Below, piece after piece: positions 32,501 to 42,667 of a stretch of 64,000 nt of DNA. Below the pieces are notes generated by a model. It was not told the DNA's origin and searched no databases. It saw only the letters and a list, made by a program, of their open reading frames with translations. Made by a program: the position numbers and the translations under genes. The stretch's first letter is position 1; every line of letters starts with the position of its first letter. Source of the stretch: Erpetoichthys calabaricus (Eukaryota > Chordata > Cladistia > Polypteriformes > Polypteridae); assembly GCF_900747795.2 (NCBI RefSeq), contig NC_041402.2:181137875-181201874 (forward strand), written 5' to 3'.

Positions 32501-35500
32501 CTCCTGTCCTCTTTTTGACTTATGGAACCCCATCATTTATACTCTTGTGAATACTTTCCCGTGTTTGAAGGCAACTCTCTGTGTTCCTTCAATGCCGTTC
32601 CCTTGGCATTCTTGTGTGTCAGCCTGCTTTGCTTGGCGTTTCCTGCCTCAGTTGTGTTTGATTGAGCAACCACAACAAAACTGACCAATTAGACCAAAGC
32701 CATACTGACCAATCAGATTGCTTGGAGGAACCGGGACCATACACAGGCGTAAGTGTTTTATTATATGGACTAGCTGGGCTACCCATCTAAGACGGGTTGA
32801 AATCCAAGTAAGCAATGCACACCCCGGCGTTAACGTTTGCAGGGCATCATCTATTGCAGTGGTTACCAAACTCGATCTTGGCTGCAGGTTTTTGTTCCAA
32901 CCAACTTCGATTTTTCATTGGACTCTTAGCCTAATTAAGTAAGTCATTATTTCCAGTTTCTGTGTTTTGGAGTCAATGGAGAAATTACAAACTAAGTTTG
33001 ATAGATTTTTATTAAAATGTAATAAGCAGTTATATGGGGAATATTTTGTTTAAGTAATTAACAGTGTTTTCAACCTAATTTTCATTCTGCTTTTCCAGGT
33101 GTTCTGGTTATTTATTTAATTGATTATTTACAAATTAGTGAGTCTGACGATGAAGTCATTGCGGCTTTCATCATCCTGGGTGTCTGCTGTGCTGGTTGTT
33201 AATTGTCACTAATAGGGTTAAATGAAGGGAGCAAACTACACAGGAAAAGGGTGTTAAGTGTTTATAGCTTTAGAAAAAAATGGAAATATTTCTAAGTGTC
33301 TTATAAATGTAAAAAACATACTGTTGTGTTTTTCTGAATGCAGAATAAGAGAAGAGTAAAAAAGACCAGCTAATTAAAGGAGATCAGTTGTTATCAGTTA
33401 TTAACACAGATTTACAATCAGGTTGGAACAAAAACCTGCAGCCACAGTGGGTCCCCAGGATCGAGTTTGGGAACCACTGATCTGTTGGAATGTATTTTTC
33501 AATAAAATACATTAATATGCAATATTAATAATAAAAAGCATTGCATTTGTCATTCCAATAGATGGCAAATAAAAAACATCAGCACTGCATTTATGAATCC
33601 CATACCAAGTGGCATATAGCAGAGAAAAATACATTGCATTTGTCATTCCAGCACATGGTACATTGAAAACATTAGCACTGCATTTAAGAATTATGTACCA
33701 AATGACATATAACAGAGACAAATGTCAATCCAGCAGATGGTGCATCACAAACATTAGCTCTGCAGTTAAGAATCCTATACCAAATGACATATAACAGAGA
33801 CAAATACATTGCATTTGTCATTCCAAACATCACAAACATTAGCACTGCATTTATGAATCCCATGCCAAATGGCATTTAACGGATACAACCAACACATGGT
33901 GAATAGCAAACATTAGCACTGCAGTTAAGAATCCCCTACCAAATGACATATAACATATATGCAATGTATTTGTCTTTCCAACAGATGGTGCATCCTCACA
34001 AACATTAGCACTGCATTAATGAATCCTTTATCAAATGACATATAACAGAAACAAATGCCTTGCATTTGTCAATCCAGCACATGATGCATAGAAAACCTTA
34101 GCATTGCATTGAAGAATCCTATACCAAATGACATATAACAGGGACACATGCCTTGCATTTGTCAATCCAACAGATGGTGCATCACAAACATTAGCACTGC
34201 TTTTTAAGAATTATATACCAAATGACATTTAACAGAGACAAATGCAAGGCATTTGTTAGTCCAACAGATGGTGCATTGCAAATATTAGCACTGCATTTAA
34301 GAATCCCATACCAAATGGCATATAACAGAGACATGGCAACCAGATGAACACACAGCCACTTGTCCTTTTGTTAAGGTGGATAAGCTGATTTCTGTCCATC
34401 TGGCAGATACTCTCTGTTGGACAGATTCAACGTTAACGTTTGTAGTCCGGCGTGTCTGTCCGTTGGCTATATCTCTGTTACTTGCTGTTTAGTACACAAT
34501 ACATAAAAACTGTGCTAATGTTTGTGATGCACCATCTATTGGATAGCAGAAACCTAGCAATTGGATGGACACAAAGACAGACACTTGTCCTTTTATTAAG
34601 GTGGATAGATGCTATTTAATTGAAGATCAAATCTTAATAAGTCCACATATGTTAAAAATGAAAAAAAAAAACATTTCATGGGGTTTACTTGCTTTTTCAC
34701 ATGACTGTGCTTGCATATACCAGACCAATGTCTTGAGATGCATTGGAGTAAAAATCAAAATTCAATAAGAAATGCTTCAACAGCCCCATACTAATGTTCA
34801 TATTCCATACACACAGTGAGCCGGCTTGGAATTTCCACATATAGCACCTTTCATGATCCTGGTAAGGCAAAAACAAAAGGGAATACTTTTTAAAGTAGCA
34901 GTTAATTTGTACAAAGTTTAAAATTCACACAGCCTGCTACTTAGGACAACACCTAATTTGCCCGGCTGTTCATTCCTTGTAGAGTGCTGGTGTGTTCCGT
35001 CCCCTTTCTATCCAGTTGTGTTGATGGTCCGCGCCAACCCAAGTATGTCTGTTCTAGCTTTATGTCTGGACGTGTGTCCTCATAGCGGCTTAGCGAGTGT
35101 TTCTGTCCTTTCCATTATGTCTTAGAGACAATGAGAGGAGGACCTGAACTTACTATTTGACCTCCCAAACCCCCCACCCCCCAAGACTCAGTGTTTGTAG
35201 ATGTGCCCCCCATGTGTGTTTTGTGTGCGAATGACCCTAACCCTGCCAACTCATGTGCACACACATGCACAACCTCATTAGAACGGGTCAAACTAAGGAG
35301 GGGCTGGCTAGCTGTGGTACAGCCACTGGTCTGTAGACCCCACCCCAGCCTCCCCTCCCAGCCCACCATGAATCGGCAGCTCGTTATCTGGGAGGAGCAG
35401 CAGCAGCAGCAGCCCCTTGTGAGCCCTGCACAGAGGCAGAGGCGGCCGAGTAAGCTACTGGACAGAGGAACATGCAGAACGGGAGTGTGGAGTTCTTGCA

Positions 35501-37879
35501 GGTCAGGCCGCTGACCGGACATTAGGCTTTTTGTCTTTGTCTAAGTTGACCATTCTGACTGTTCTTTTTTTTTTTTGTTTGTTTGTTTGTTTGTTTTTGC
35601 AGGAAGATCTCAAAATGCCAGGACGGGTCATTCGTGTGGGCACGAGAAAAAGTCAGGTGGGGGGTTAGGCACAACAGCCACATGCTTGGGGGGATTAAGC
35701 TCCGAGGGTTTCTTCTTGCCTACACGGTTGACCGGCTCTTTTCTGTGCTTCCAGTTGGCCCGCATCCAGACAGACAGCGTGGTGGAGAAGCTGCAAGCGC
35801 TCTACCCAGACTTACAAATGGAGATCGGTAAGCGGGGTGGCGGAGAAGGTGCTCGAGTGCCCTTATCTTTTTCATTCTTGCCAAGAACCTGATAAAACGT
35901 GCTCGGGGTGTTTGAAGGTGCCATCCTTCCATGGTTGTTCTGACTTGTGTGTTTTGTGCGCAGTTGCAATGTCAACGACTGGAGACAAGATCCTGGACAC
36001 TGCGCTGTCGAAGGTGAGTGTTTAACTGACTTACATCGAAAAACCACATCTGTCCTTGTCGCCAAAATAAATGTGTGCCCCTGTGCCTTTCAGATTGGAG
36101 AGAAGAGTCTCTTCACAAAGGAGCTGGAGAATGCCCTGGAGAGAAATGAGTATGACCGAATTTTGTTACCCAGAAGAGTGTGACCAGTGGGTTGGCACTG
36201 ACACTTAACTGCTTCTGTTTCCAGGGTCGATCTGGTCGTCCACTCCTTGAAAGACTTGCCCACCACCCTGCCTGTGGGATTCACCATTGGAGCTGTTTTA
36301 AAGTGAGTACACTTTCCTCTGCGCCTTTGAGGAAGAGGGGGACATGCTTCTAAAGCAGTTGCTGTCTTTCAGGAGAGAAAATCCGCAAGATGCCGTTGTC
36401 CTGCATCCAAAAAATACGGGCAAGTCTCTGGACAGCCTTCCAGAAAAGAGGTTGGTGCCAAATGTGCAGACGTTTCTTCCCGGCTTATGCTGTCAAAGTC
36501 CCACCATTTTGCCCACTACTTCTCTCTTGTGTTTTAGTGTTGTTGGGACGAGTTCTCTGCGGCGGGCAGCCCAACTGAGAAAGCGGTTCCCTCATCTCAC
36601 TTTCAAGGACATTGTATCCTTCAGCATGTGCCCTTTTAGAATTGAGCCTGGCATTGTGAGGTAAGTATGCCCGGGTGGTACGTGCAGATAACCTTAACGA
36701 CATATGCAAGCGTGGGAATCTGAACACTCGTCTCAAGAAACTGGATGAGAAAGAGGATTTCTCTGCCATCATCCTAGCCGCAGCGGGTCTGCAAAGAATG
36801 GGTTGGCAGGAACGCATCAGTCAGGTATGTCGTCTCTGCCAGGGTGGCAAGGGGTTTGCATAAAGCGTTAGTTCCCCCTTCAAACATTCTCGATTCTGTT
36901 CTTGTTTCAGCTGCTGGAGCCTGAGGACTGCCTCTATGCTGTCGGCCAAGTGAGTGTGTCTGCTTGGTGCTTTGTCTTTGCTATGCTTGGTGACAACTCC
37001 TAAGTTGTGTGTTTGTTTGACTGACAGGGAGCTCTGGCTGTGGAAGTGAGGGCATGTGACCGGGACATCCTGGATATGGTGGCGGCAATGCATGACCATG
37101 AAACGGTCCTCCGTTGCATTGCTGAGAGGGCATTCATGAAGCGCTTGGTAAGGTCTGAGTTACCCAAGACTGTACCCCTGGAGGTGTCTCATTCATGCAA
37201 ATCATTTGTTTAGCCTGGTCTTGTGGAAGCCACTTCCTAAACTCCACTTCTTTCTTGTACAGGAAGGAGGCTGCAGTGTCCCTGTTGCAGTTCATACACA
37301 GGTGAAGGAGACCCAGGTGAGGCGCAACACCTAACCACAACCCTATGACAAGCCTACTGTCCCGTTGATGAAGCTCACATTGTTGGTCTTTCTTTGTTTA
37401 GCTTTATCTGACGGGCGCTGTGTACAGTTTGGATGGCTCAGAGTGTTTGAAGGAAACCATGCAGGCCAACCTTGAGTCACCTTTGCAGGTAAGATGGCAC
37501 TTTGGGAGGCTGCGTTAGCATTGCGGTTCAGCTTCTGGGCTCTGATGCTATTCAAGATTATCTGTCCATCCAGTTCTGGGTCACAGGGAGCTGGTGCCTA
37601 TCCCAGGTCCTGCTAGAGTGCCAGCCCCATTGCAAGACACACACACGCACACACACCATTACTGGCCAATTAACCTAAACTGCTTCTTTTTTTTTTTTTT
37701 TTTAGGACCAAGATGTTGCTAGTGATGGTGTCCAGCGGGTTGGCATCACAGCGTGGACCATACCTGCCAGCCAGCAAGCTACAGCCGAGAAGCTTGGTGT
37801 AGATCTAGCAGACCTGCTATTGAGCCGAGGGGCCAAAGAGATACTCACGGTCGCCCGACAACTGAATGATGCCAACTGA
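29544..37879 (+). CDS. HMBS: Hydroxymethylbilane synthase (porphobilinogen deaminase), 14 coding exons
   Basis: Third enzyme of heme synthesis, cytosolic; it joins four porphobilinogens into hydroxymethylbilane. Exons: 29544-29576, 35603-35656, 35755-35827, 35964-36013, 36094-36149, 36225-36302, 36373-36450, 36538-36613, 36711-36824, 36911-36949, 37028-37147, 37263-37316, 37402-37488, 37706-37879. Phases agree throughout; 1086 bases give 361 residues, the human length as I recall. Key residues fall at human numbering: R26 in RVGTRKSQ, K98 and D99 in VHSLKDLP, R149 and R150 in [11 protein letters not shown]167 and R173 in RGNLNTR, and the dipyrromethane-cofactor cysteine C261 in EGGCSVPV. Exon 1 encodes only [11 protein letters not shown]; a second Met (residue 16, [14 protein letters not shown]) corresponds to the erythroid start of mammals. 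Intron 1 is 6 kb and full of repeats; the remaining introns are short. Intron 8 is U12-type. Confidence 0.97.
30545..30955 (+). mobile_element. 5S rRNA-derived SINE (SINE3-like)
   Basis: The head GAAGCTAACTAAGCATGTTA through GTACATGAATGGGAGACCAT and TAGGAACACC follows 5S rRNA with its internal control region. The body has CAGGGACACTGTACTGTAAA, CCGTCCTTCAGATGAGATGT and ACCGAGGTCCTGACTCTCTG, the wording of SINE3-type elements known from zebrafish. In HMBS intron 1. Its end abuts a Tc1 relic. Confidence 0.8.
30957..32205 (-). mobile_element. Tc1-like DNA transposon relic, both ends present
   Basis: The minus strand shows an N-terminal helix-turn-helix part ([35 protein letters not shown]; about 31960-31830) and a C-terminal part ([19 protein letters not shown]; about 31110-31048). 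The ends GTAGGAAAAGTAAGCCCACC on the left and the complement of GGTGGGCTTCCTTTTACC on the right are inverted repeats. Length 1.25 kb is near normal for Tc1, but the frame is broken many times. In HMBS intron 1. Confidence 0.75.
32210..32740. other. HMBS intron 1 segment, nothing recognised
   Basis: Pyrimidine-rich plus strand with a duplicated theme (CTGTCTTGCCTGGTGCTTCTC near 32411 and CCTGCTTTGCTTGGCGTTTCC near 32622), which may be an old direct duplication. No gene seen. Confidence 0.35.
32857..33479. mobile_element. hAT-type miniature element with 8-base target duplication
   Basis: Ends CAGTGGTTACCAAACTCGAT and ATCGAGTTTGGGAACCACTG (positions around 33459-33479) are inverted repeats. The flanks ATCTATTG (32849-32856) and ATCTGTTG (33480-33487) are an 8-base duplication with one change. 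Same family as 20492-21243. It has inserted into the unclassified tandem-repeat element that follows. Confidence 0.88.
33535..34340. repeat. Tandem array, about nine copies of a 75-95 base unit
   Basis: The word ACATTAGCACTGCAT or a close variant recurs at about 33577, 33667, 33750, 33834, 33908, 34000, 34095, 34188 and 34278; between them each unit has CCAAATGACATATAACAGAG and CAACAGATGGTGCATC. Units vary in length and are diverged. One unit in inverted orientation lies outside the array (34518-34550). In HMBS intron 1. Confidence 0.9.
34341..34612. repeat. Right flank of the tandem array: inverted unit and direct repeats
   Basis: Two direct copies of CTTGTCCTTTTRTTAAGGTG (34359-34378 and 34586-34605) enclose an inverted copy of the array unit. 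This looks like the end of a larger unclassified mobile element carrying the array; the hAT element at 32857 would then have inserted near its other end. Confidence 0.5.
34620..35100. other. HMBS intron 1 segment without recognised features
   Basis: No repeat family, RNA gene or coding region seen. Confidence 0.35.
35100..35602 (+). promoter_or_regulatory. HMBS: Possible erythroid-type alternative promoter before HMBS exon 2
   Basis: In mammals HMBS has a second, erythroid promoter in intron 1 that yields a protein starting at the internal Met of exon 2 or 3. The segment here holds CACCC-type words (35172-35180 and 35338-35346), a GATA-factor site (TTATCT at 35384-35389, AGATAA on minus) and C-rich tracts in an otherwise AT-rich intron, and lies directly before the exon carrying the internal Met. 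It is largely free of recognisable repeats. The assignment is inference from position and short motifs only. Confidence 0.35.
36614..36710 (+). other. HMBS: U12-type (minor spliceosome) intron 8 of HMBS
   Basis: A 97-base intron whose 5' end reads GTATCCTT, the exact minor-class donor, with a branch-site-like ACCTTAAC close to the 3' end (about 36691-36698) and an AG acceptor at 36709-36710 with no pyrimidine tract. These are the hallmarks of U12-dependent introns. Splicing is phase 0 and rebuilds the conserved RGNLNTR stretch. A strong U2-like GTAAGT lies inside the intron at 36661 but would shift the frame. Confidence 0.85.
37561..37682 (-). mobile_element. V-SINE-like fragment in HMBS intron 13
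   Basis: Reverse copy of the V-SINE 3' half: CCATCCAGTTCTGGGTCACA, then GAGCTGGTGCCTATCCCAGG, a CA run and GGCCAATTAACCTAAACTG. It ends just before the T-tract and acceptor of exon 14. Confidence 0.7.
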
Positions 37880-38059
37880 ACTCCACTGGACAGGAAGAGC
37901 AGAGATGCCAGTGATGTGAGGTAGCGGTCTGCTGGGTCACACGACGTCATGGGTCCCAAAACCTCATCCTTATTTTGTCAAGATGATAATCGGTTTCACC
38001 AGGTGGCCTTAAAAGCCGACGTCTCTCCGGTTATAGAGGGCATTGTAGGTATAAACAGC

Positions 38060-38065
38060 AATAAA
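38060..38065 (+). terminator. HMBS: HMBS polyadenylation signal
   Basis: AATAAA about 180 bases after the HMBS stop codon, the first canonical signal downstream, followed by a GT-rich stretch (TTGGTCGGTGC). The 3' UTR is therefore probably short, 37880 to about 38085. Confidence 0.75.
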
Positions 38066-38085
38066 TAGTTATTGTATGCAACTTG

Positions 38086-38720
38086 GTCGGTGCTTATTTA
38101 TCAGTAAGGTGGGGTGAAGTGTGTTGCGAAGGGTCCAAGAATGAAATGGGTGATAAGAAATTCAAAGCAGGGGGTGCTGTTGGTTTAACACGTCTCGGCG
38201 ACCGCGTGCCTCCAGAATTATTACCAAACGCCGACTGTGAATGCTTAGACAACAAACCAGGTCGTGTGAAGTGTTTCGTAGCCACCAGCATCTTTACAAA
38301 TTGCAATCCGACAGTAAAAGCACACGGAGACAGCCAAGTGTGCAGAAAATCACTCAGAGCAAAATGATGGAAGTTTATGTGGGAAGACAGAGAATATCTG
38401 TAAGACTGATATGTAAAGACAAAGAAAAAAACTTCGAGGTGGTTCTTCTGCTGCGCGGTGTCGCGCACTGAATGTTTTTAAACAAACTGGTGCGCGTCCG
38501 CGTGTGCAGTTCGGCCGACGATTCTACCCACTACGCAACCGTCACGTCCTTCGGACTATTCTGCCTTCTTTTTATATACATTATGGTAAATAGTAAGCTT
38601 TAAAAACGCATGGTTTATTATGACAAAAAACTGTTTACTTTAGACGTACAAAAGCAAAACGGTAAGTTAACTTCATATCTCTTGGCTTAAATTCCGGATC
38701 GATCGCTACCTGTTGCGTTT
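38086..38720. other. Downstream of HMBS, nothing recognised
   Basis: GC content is a little higher near 38450-38530, but there is no supported gene, promoter or repeat. Confidence 0.35.
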
Positions 38721-38729
38721 ACACCTGTC

Positions 38730-38870
38730 TATCATCCATCCATCCATCCATCTTCCAAGCAGGGTCGTGGGAAGGCTAGAGCTTCATGCAGGCATCGGGT
38801 GCAAAGCAGGGTAAACACAAACAAACATTATTACACACACTATGGCCTATTAAGTTTAATTCGAGTTCAG
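38730..38870 (-). mobile_element. Degraded V-SINE-like fragment
   Basis: Starts with (CATC)n, the reverse of the V-SINE tail, then CAGGGTCGTGGGAAGGCTAG and GGCATCGGGTGCAAAGCAGG, followed by an ACACAC/GGCCTATTAAGTT remnant. Old and diverged. Confidence 0.5.
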
Positions 38871-39179
38871 ATTTCAGTTTTTTTTTCTGCCGTTGGTGTG
38901 GGGTTTTCACTCCGCCCAAGGACTGAGGCCGATGCGAGCGGGACAAGACAGATTTACTGGGACATCTTCACAGACAAGTGAAGGGGGATACAACATTTAG
39001 AAATCTTCTGATTTTGCCTGTAAAGTATATTAAAACTGACCAGTTTAAAACAAACTTAAAAGTCCAGATTTAGCGTGAGCGGCCATTGTACATAAACAAT
39101 GTAAGGACTTCCTTCAGGAAGTAGAAGTACAAAATAAACAAGAATAGCTGCGTCAAATATTTGAAATGTTTAAAATGTG

Positions 39180-39562
39180 GGCAATCCTCCGCATACCGGT
39201 CCCAAATTATTTAAGTGGACAATACTACACTGAAAGCCGCGAAAAAACATTTATTGTAAGACAATAAGATGTATTTCCAATATTTTGTATTAATTCCAGC
39301 ACAACAGCTGCAACGTCTATTAGTGGTAACGGTTCAACACGGAGCAACTAAATGTTGTAGTTATCGCTGAGCAAATGCATATAATTGACGAAAAGATTGC
39401 GTTTGTGGCAGTTGCACGTATGTGATGACGTCATGATGCAACCTATATTTTTAAATAAGTAAGCTGGTTATAACTAACCTTATTGCTCCCGCTCCTAAAT
39501 ATTGTCCACTCGATAGGAAAAGAGTTGTTAAATAATTTGGGACCGGTATTCGGAAGATTGCC
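39180..39562. mobile_element. Palindromic miniature inverted-repeat element (MITE)
   Basis: The left end GGCAATCCTCCGCATACCGG followed by TCCCAAATTATTTAA (39180-39214) and its complement at 39528-39562 are 35-base inverted repeats with two or three mismatches. A second inner inverted pair holds GTGGACAATA. The flanks share AAAATG, possibly part of an 8-base target duplication. No coding capacity. Family unknown, possibly hAT-like. Confidence 0.8.
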
Positions 39563-39656
39563 AAAATGGCTGCTTCAATTTAAAATATTCTTGATTGTTA
39601 TAGAATTTTGTTATTTTTTTACCCTCTGATAGAAATCCCTAAAGAATAAAAAATCG

Positions 39657-39975
39657 ACCTGGGGACCTGGGTTCGCTTCCCGGGTCCTCCCTGCGTGGAG
39701 TTTGCATGTTCTCCCCGTGTCTGTGTGGGTTTCCTCCGGGCGCATCGGTTTCCTCCCACAGTCCAAAGACATGCAGGTTAGGTGGATTGGCGATTCTAAA
39801 TTGGCCCTAGTGTGTGCTTGGTGTGTGGGTGTGTTTGTGCGTGTCCTGCGGTAAGTTGGTACCCTGCCCGGGATTGGTTCCTGTCTTGTGCCCTGTGTTG
39901 GCTGGGATTGGCTCCAGCAGACCCCCGTGACCCAGTGTTCGGATTCAGCGGGTTGGAAAATGGATGGATGGATGG
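39657..39975 (+). mobile_element. V-SINE-like retroposon, 5' truncated, with target duplication
   Basis: Contains the conserved GTTCTCCCCGTGTCTGTGTG block and a (GGAT)n tail. An exact 11-base duplication, ATAAAAAATCG, lies at 39646-39656 and 39976-39986. Very similar to the copy at 12245-12586. Confidence 0.9.
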
Positions 39976-40284
39976 ATAAAAAATCGCATCATATTCTTCA
40001 TCACTGACCTTGAAATAGCCTAAAATGATACCCACATGCTTATGTTTGAAATTTGTCATTTTTAGGACACAGATAAAGAATATCAAAAATATTATAATAA
40101 TCGTGATCAGCGACTTCAAAATAACATAAAACCACTGCACTCTGTGTGCCAATGTTACCGGTTTTGTTTAAAGTTTTGTGAAAAGGAGAAACTTTGACCT
40201 CTCGTATCTCATTAGACCCTAATGATTAGGGGGTGAACCCCTGGGGTCGGTTGATGTGACCTGCACAATTTCAAATTTTTCTAA

Positions 40285-40395
40285 AGAAAAGTCAAGCAAA
40301 ATGACACCTTTTTATTGACTAACTAAAAGATTACAATATGCAACCTTTCAAGGCAACTCAGGCCCCTTCTTCAGGCAAGATGTAATAATTTTTTG
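40285..40395 (+). repeat. Single arm of the foldback element seen at 12876-13033
   Basis: AAAAGTCAAGCAAAATGACA, a diverged middle and CCCCTTCTTCAGGCAAGATG match one arm of the long inverted repeat plus its inner sequence. Confidence 0.7.
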
Positions 40396-40799
40396 CTGGG
40401 GACACCTATTGGTTTACTGTTTAGGGTGTATTTTCCTGTACAACATATGATCCAAAATTGAACACAATAAATACGTAACATTGTCAAATCCGATTAATCC
40501 AATTCAGGGTCACGCGGACCCGAAGTCTGATCCGGTGTTCTGATGTTTTCTCTTAAATTATGAGGTTGATACGATAGCATTTACGCTGATAAAACTATTT
40601 TTGTTAAAGAAGCGAAAAATTAGATCTGAAAACGATATATAATGAATATAATAAATAAGGCACGTTTATTGTGACAAAACATTATCTGGCGTGAAGTTTC
40701 CATCTCACGCGTATGCTGTACTGGTAGTGTAGCGCATGCGCAGATTTTGAAAGCCTTGCCTTTTAGAAGTTTCGTCATTTTCTAACCTGCTTTGATTCA

Positions 40800-40990
40800 C
40801 ACCTGGGCTGTTTTTTGGGCGGAGTTCTGGAGTCTGTCTAAGCTAGCATAGGACGCAAGGCAGGAAAAACTTCGCACAGGTCGAACACGCACATACACCG
40901 AACACGACATTTCACCTTATCCTGCGTTTCTTTGGACTGTGGGACGAAACTCTTTCAGATACGGAGAGAACCTGCCAGCTCCAATCAGGC
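40800..40990 (-). mobile_element. Degraded V-SINE-like fragment
   Basis: Reverse-orientation remnants: CTAAGCTAGCATAGGACGCA, TTTCACCTTATCCTGCGTTT and GGACTGTGGGACGAAACTC match the complement of the V-SINE body at low identity. Confidence 0.5.
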
Positions 40991-41109
40991 TCACTGCTCA
41001 GCCCCCTTTTTATACAAGTACAGTAAATACGTTATGATAGTAAAACACTGGCAACGCGGTGTGCAATGCACTAAGCAGCCCTGCAGAGGGCGGTGCTGCC
41101 AAATGAATG

Positions 41110-41710
41110 AATTCAGTAGAACTCAGTAAGAGTTCTACAAGTATCTCTTAAGATCCTGTATGCAAATGTGTAGCATACCCACATTTTCATTTTCTAGCTA
41201 TGTATTAATCCCTAAAACCGACGGATGTCATGTCTGTAGACCCACACTTTGAAGTTCTAATCTCCAGATTCTACTTTCAGATCTTGAATTGACTACCAGA
41301 TTACAAGTTAACTAACTCAGAAATCACTAAATGTGAACAGCTGGCTCCAGGCTGATACATTTCCACTGTGAAATTCTACCAAAATTTCATATAGAAACAA
41401 CACTGAATTCCCAGTTTTCATTCACTCTATTCTGGAAATCCTATTGTACATCCAGGTTTACACCATGGACTTCTTCTTCTTCTACTTTCCCATTCCTATG
41501 TGAGGTCGATGTTTTGTAGGTTTCCGTGTGACTTTTACTGTGCCAACCCTAGCCATTTATAAGGGCTTAGGACCAACTCCAAAATGGAGACTGGGTTTTA
41601 AAAAAATGCTAAATTTTAGGTAAAAATGGCAAGTGGGGTTTTGTGCTATGGATCTATCTGTCTCTAAAATTTCACTTTCAGGCTCATGAAAAAGTTCTTA
41701 AAATGCTGGT
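41110..41710. other. Intergenic DNA, nothing recognised
   Basis: No gene or classified repeat seen. Confidence 0.35.
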
Positions 41711-41719
41711 TTTAAATTC

Positions 41720-42380
41720 ACATTAAGATGCAACTGAGTTTCTGCCCTACATAGAGCCAAGAAAAACTGTCCTCTGGTCTGATGAATCCAAGGTTGAACT
41801 GTTTGGCCATAATGACCATCACTATGTTTGGAGAAAAAAGAGTGAGGCTTGCAAGCCAAAGAACACCAGTGCAACTGTCAAGCATTGGGGTGGGAGCATC
41901 ATGTTTGGGGGGCTTCACAAAACAGATGGCATCACAAGGAAGGGAAATGATGACGATATACTGGAGCAACATCTCAAGAGCTCAGCAAGGAAGCTGAAGC
42001 TCAGTCACAAATGGGTCTTCCAAATGGACAAGGACCAAGAGAAGCCCTCCAAAATGGTGTCAAAATGGCTTAAGGACAACAAAGTCAAGGTACTGGAGCG
42101 GCCATCACAAAGCCCTGACCTCAGTCGGATTGAACTGAAAAAGCGTGTGTGAGTGAGGAGGCCTACAGATCTGTCCCGGTTACACCAGTTCTGTCTGGAG
42201 TGATAGGTCAAAATTCCAGCAACTTCTTGTAAGAATGAGGAAGGAGACCAGAAATGTTTGGCTCAAGTTAAACAATTTAAATGAAAAGCTATCAAATATG
42301 AACAAAGTGGATGTCAACTTGTGACCCACTGGAATTGTGATACAGTCAATAAAAAGTGAAATACACGGTGGTCTGTGAAC
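41720..42380 (+). mobile_element. Tc1-like transposon relic, 3' part
   Basis: Plus strand encodes VLWSDESKVELFGHNDHHYV-like residues (41768-41827), HWGGSIMFGG, LKDNKVKVLERPSQSPDLSR (42073-42132) and IELKKRV, the DDE region of Tc1 transposase with its SPDL motif. The N-terminal half and the left end are missing; frame broken. The right end may lie near 42380. Confidence 0.85.
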
Positions 42381-42667
42381 ACGTTAGATAATGACTTTAG
42401 CCCTGCACAGAGCCGATGTCTTAACTGACATGCCAAGTGTATAGTTTGTTACTGTAAAATATGTAGAGGGCTTAGAAAGAGACTTCTAAAGAATTCACCC
42501 AAGTGTATGGAAACTTTGGACCGCCAAAGCCAACTGAGAAGCGCACCTCCAGGTCTTCAGACTCGACCAACCTTGCAATCCCAGCTCCACCTTAAAGCAG
42601 CGTAGAATTCCGAGATTCAGGTTCCTTACAAACCCTCAGTTGTCATAAGCTGTATAAAGTTGATATA

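Noticed and set aside
33512-33875. Repeated protein-like motif ([15 protein letters not shown] type)
   Set aside because: It is the translation of the 75-95 base tandem array; units differ by lengths not divisible by three, so there is no continuous coding.
35191-35514. 107-codon plus-strand frame with a QQQQQ run, before HMBS exon 2
   Set aside because: Low-complexity composition, no homology recognised, overlapping minus-strand frame of similar length; best seen as GC-rich non-coding DNA.
36661-36666. GTAAGT as the exon 8 donor of HMBS
   Set aside because: Its use adds 47 bases and breaks the frame before the conserved RGNLNTR; the GTATCCTT donor at 36614 gives a perfect join.
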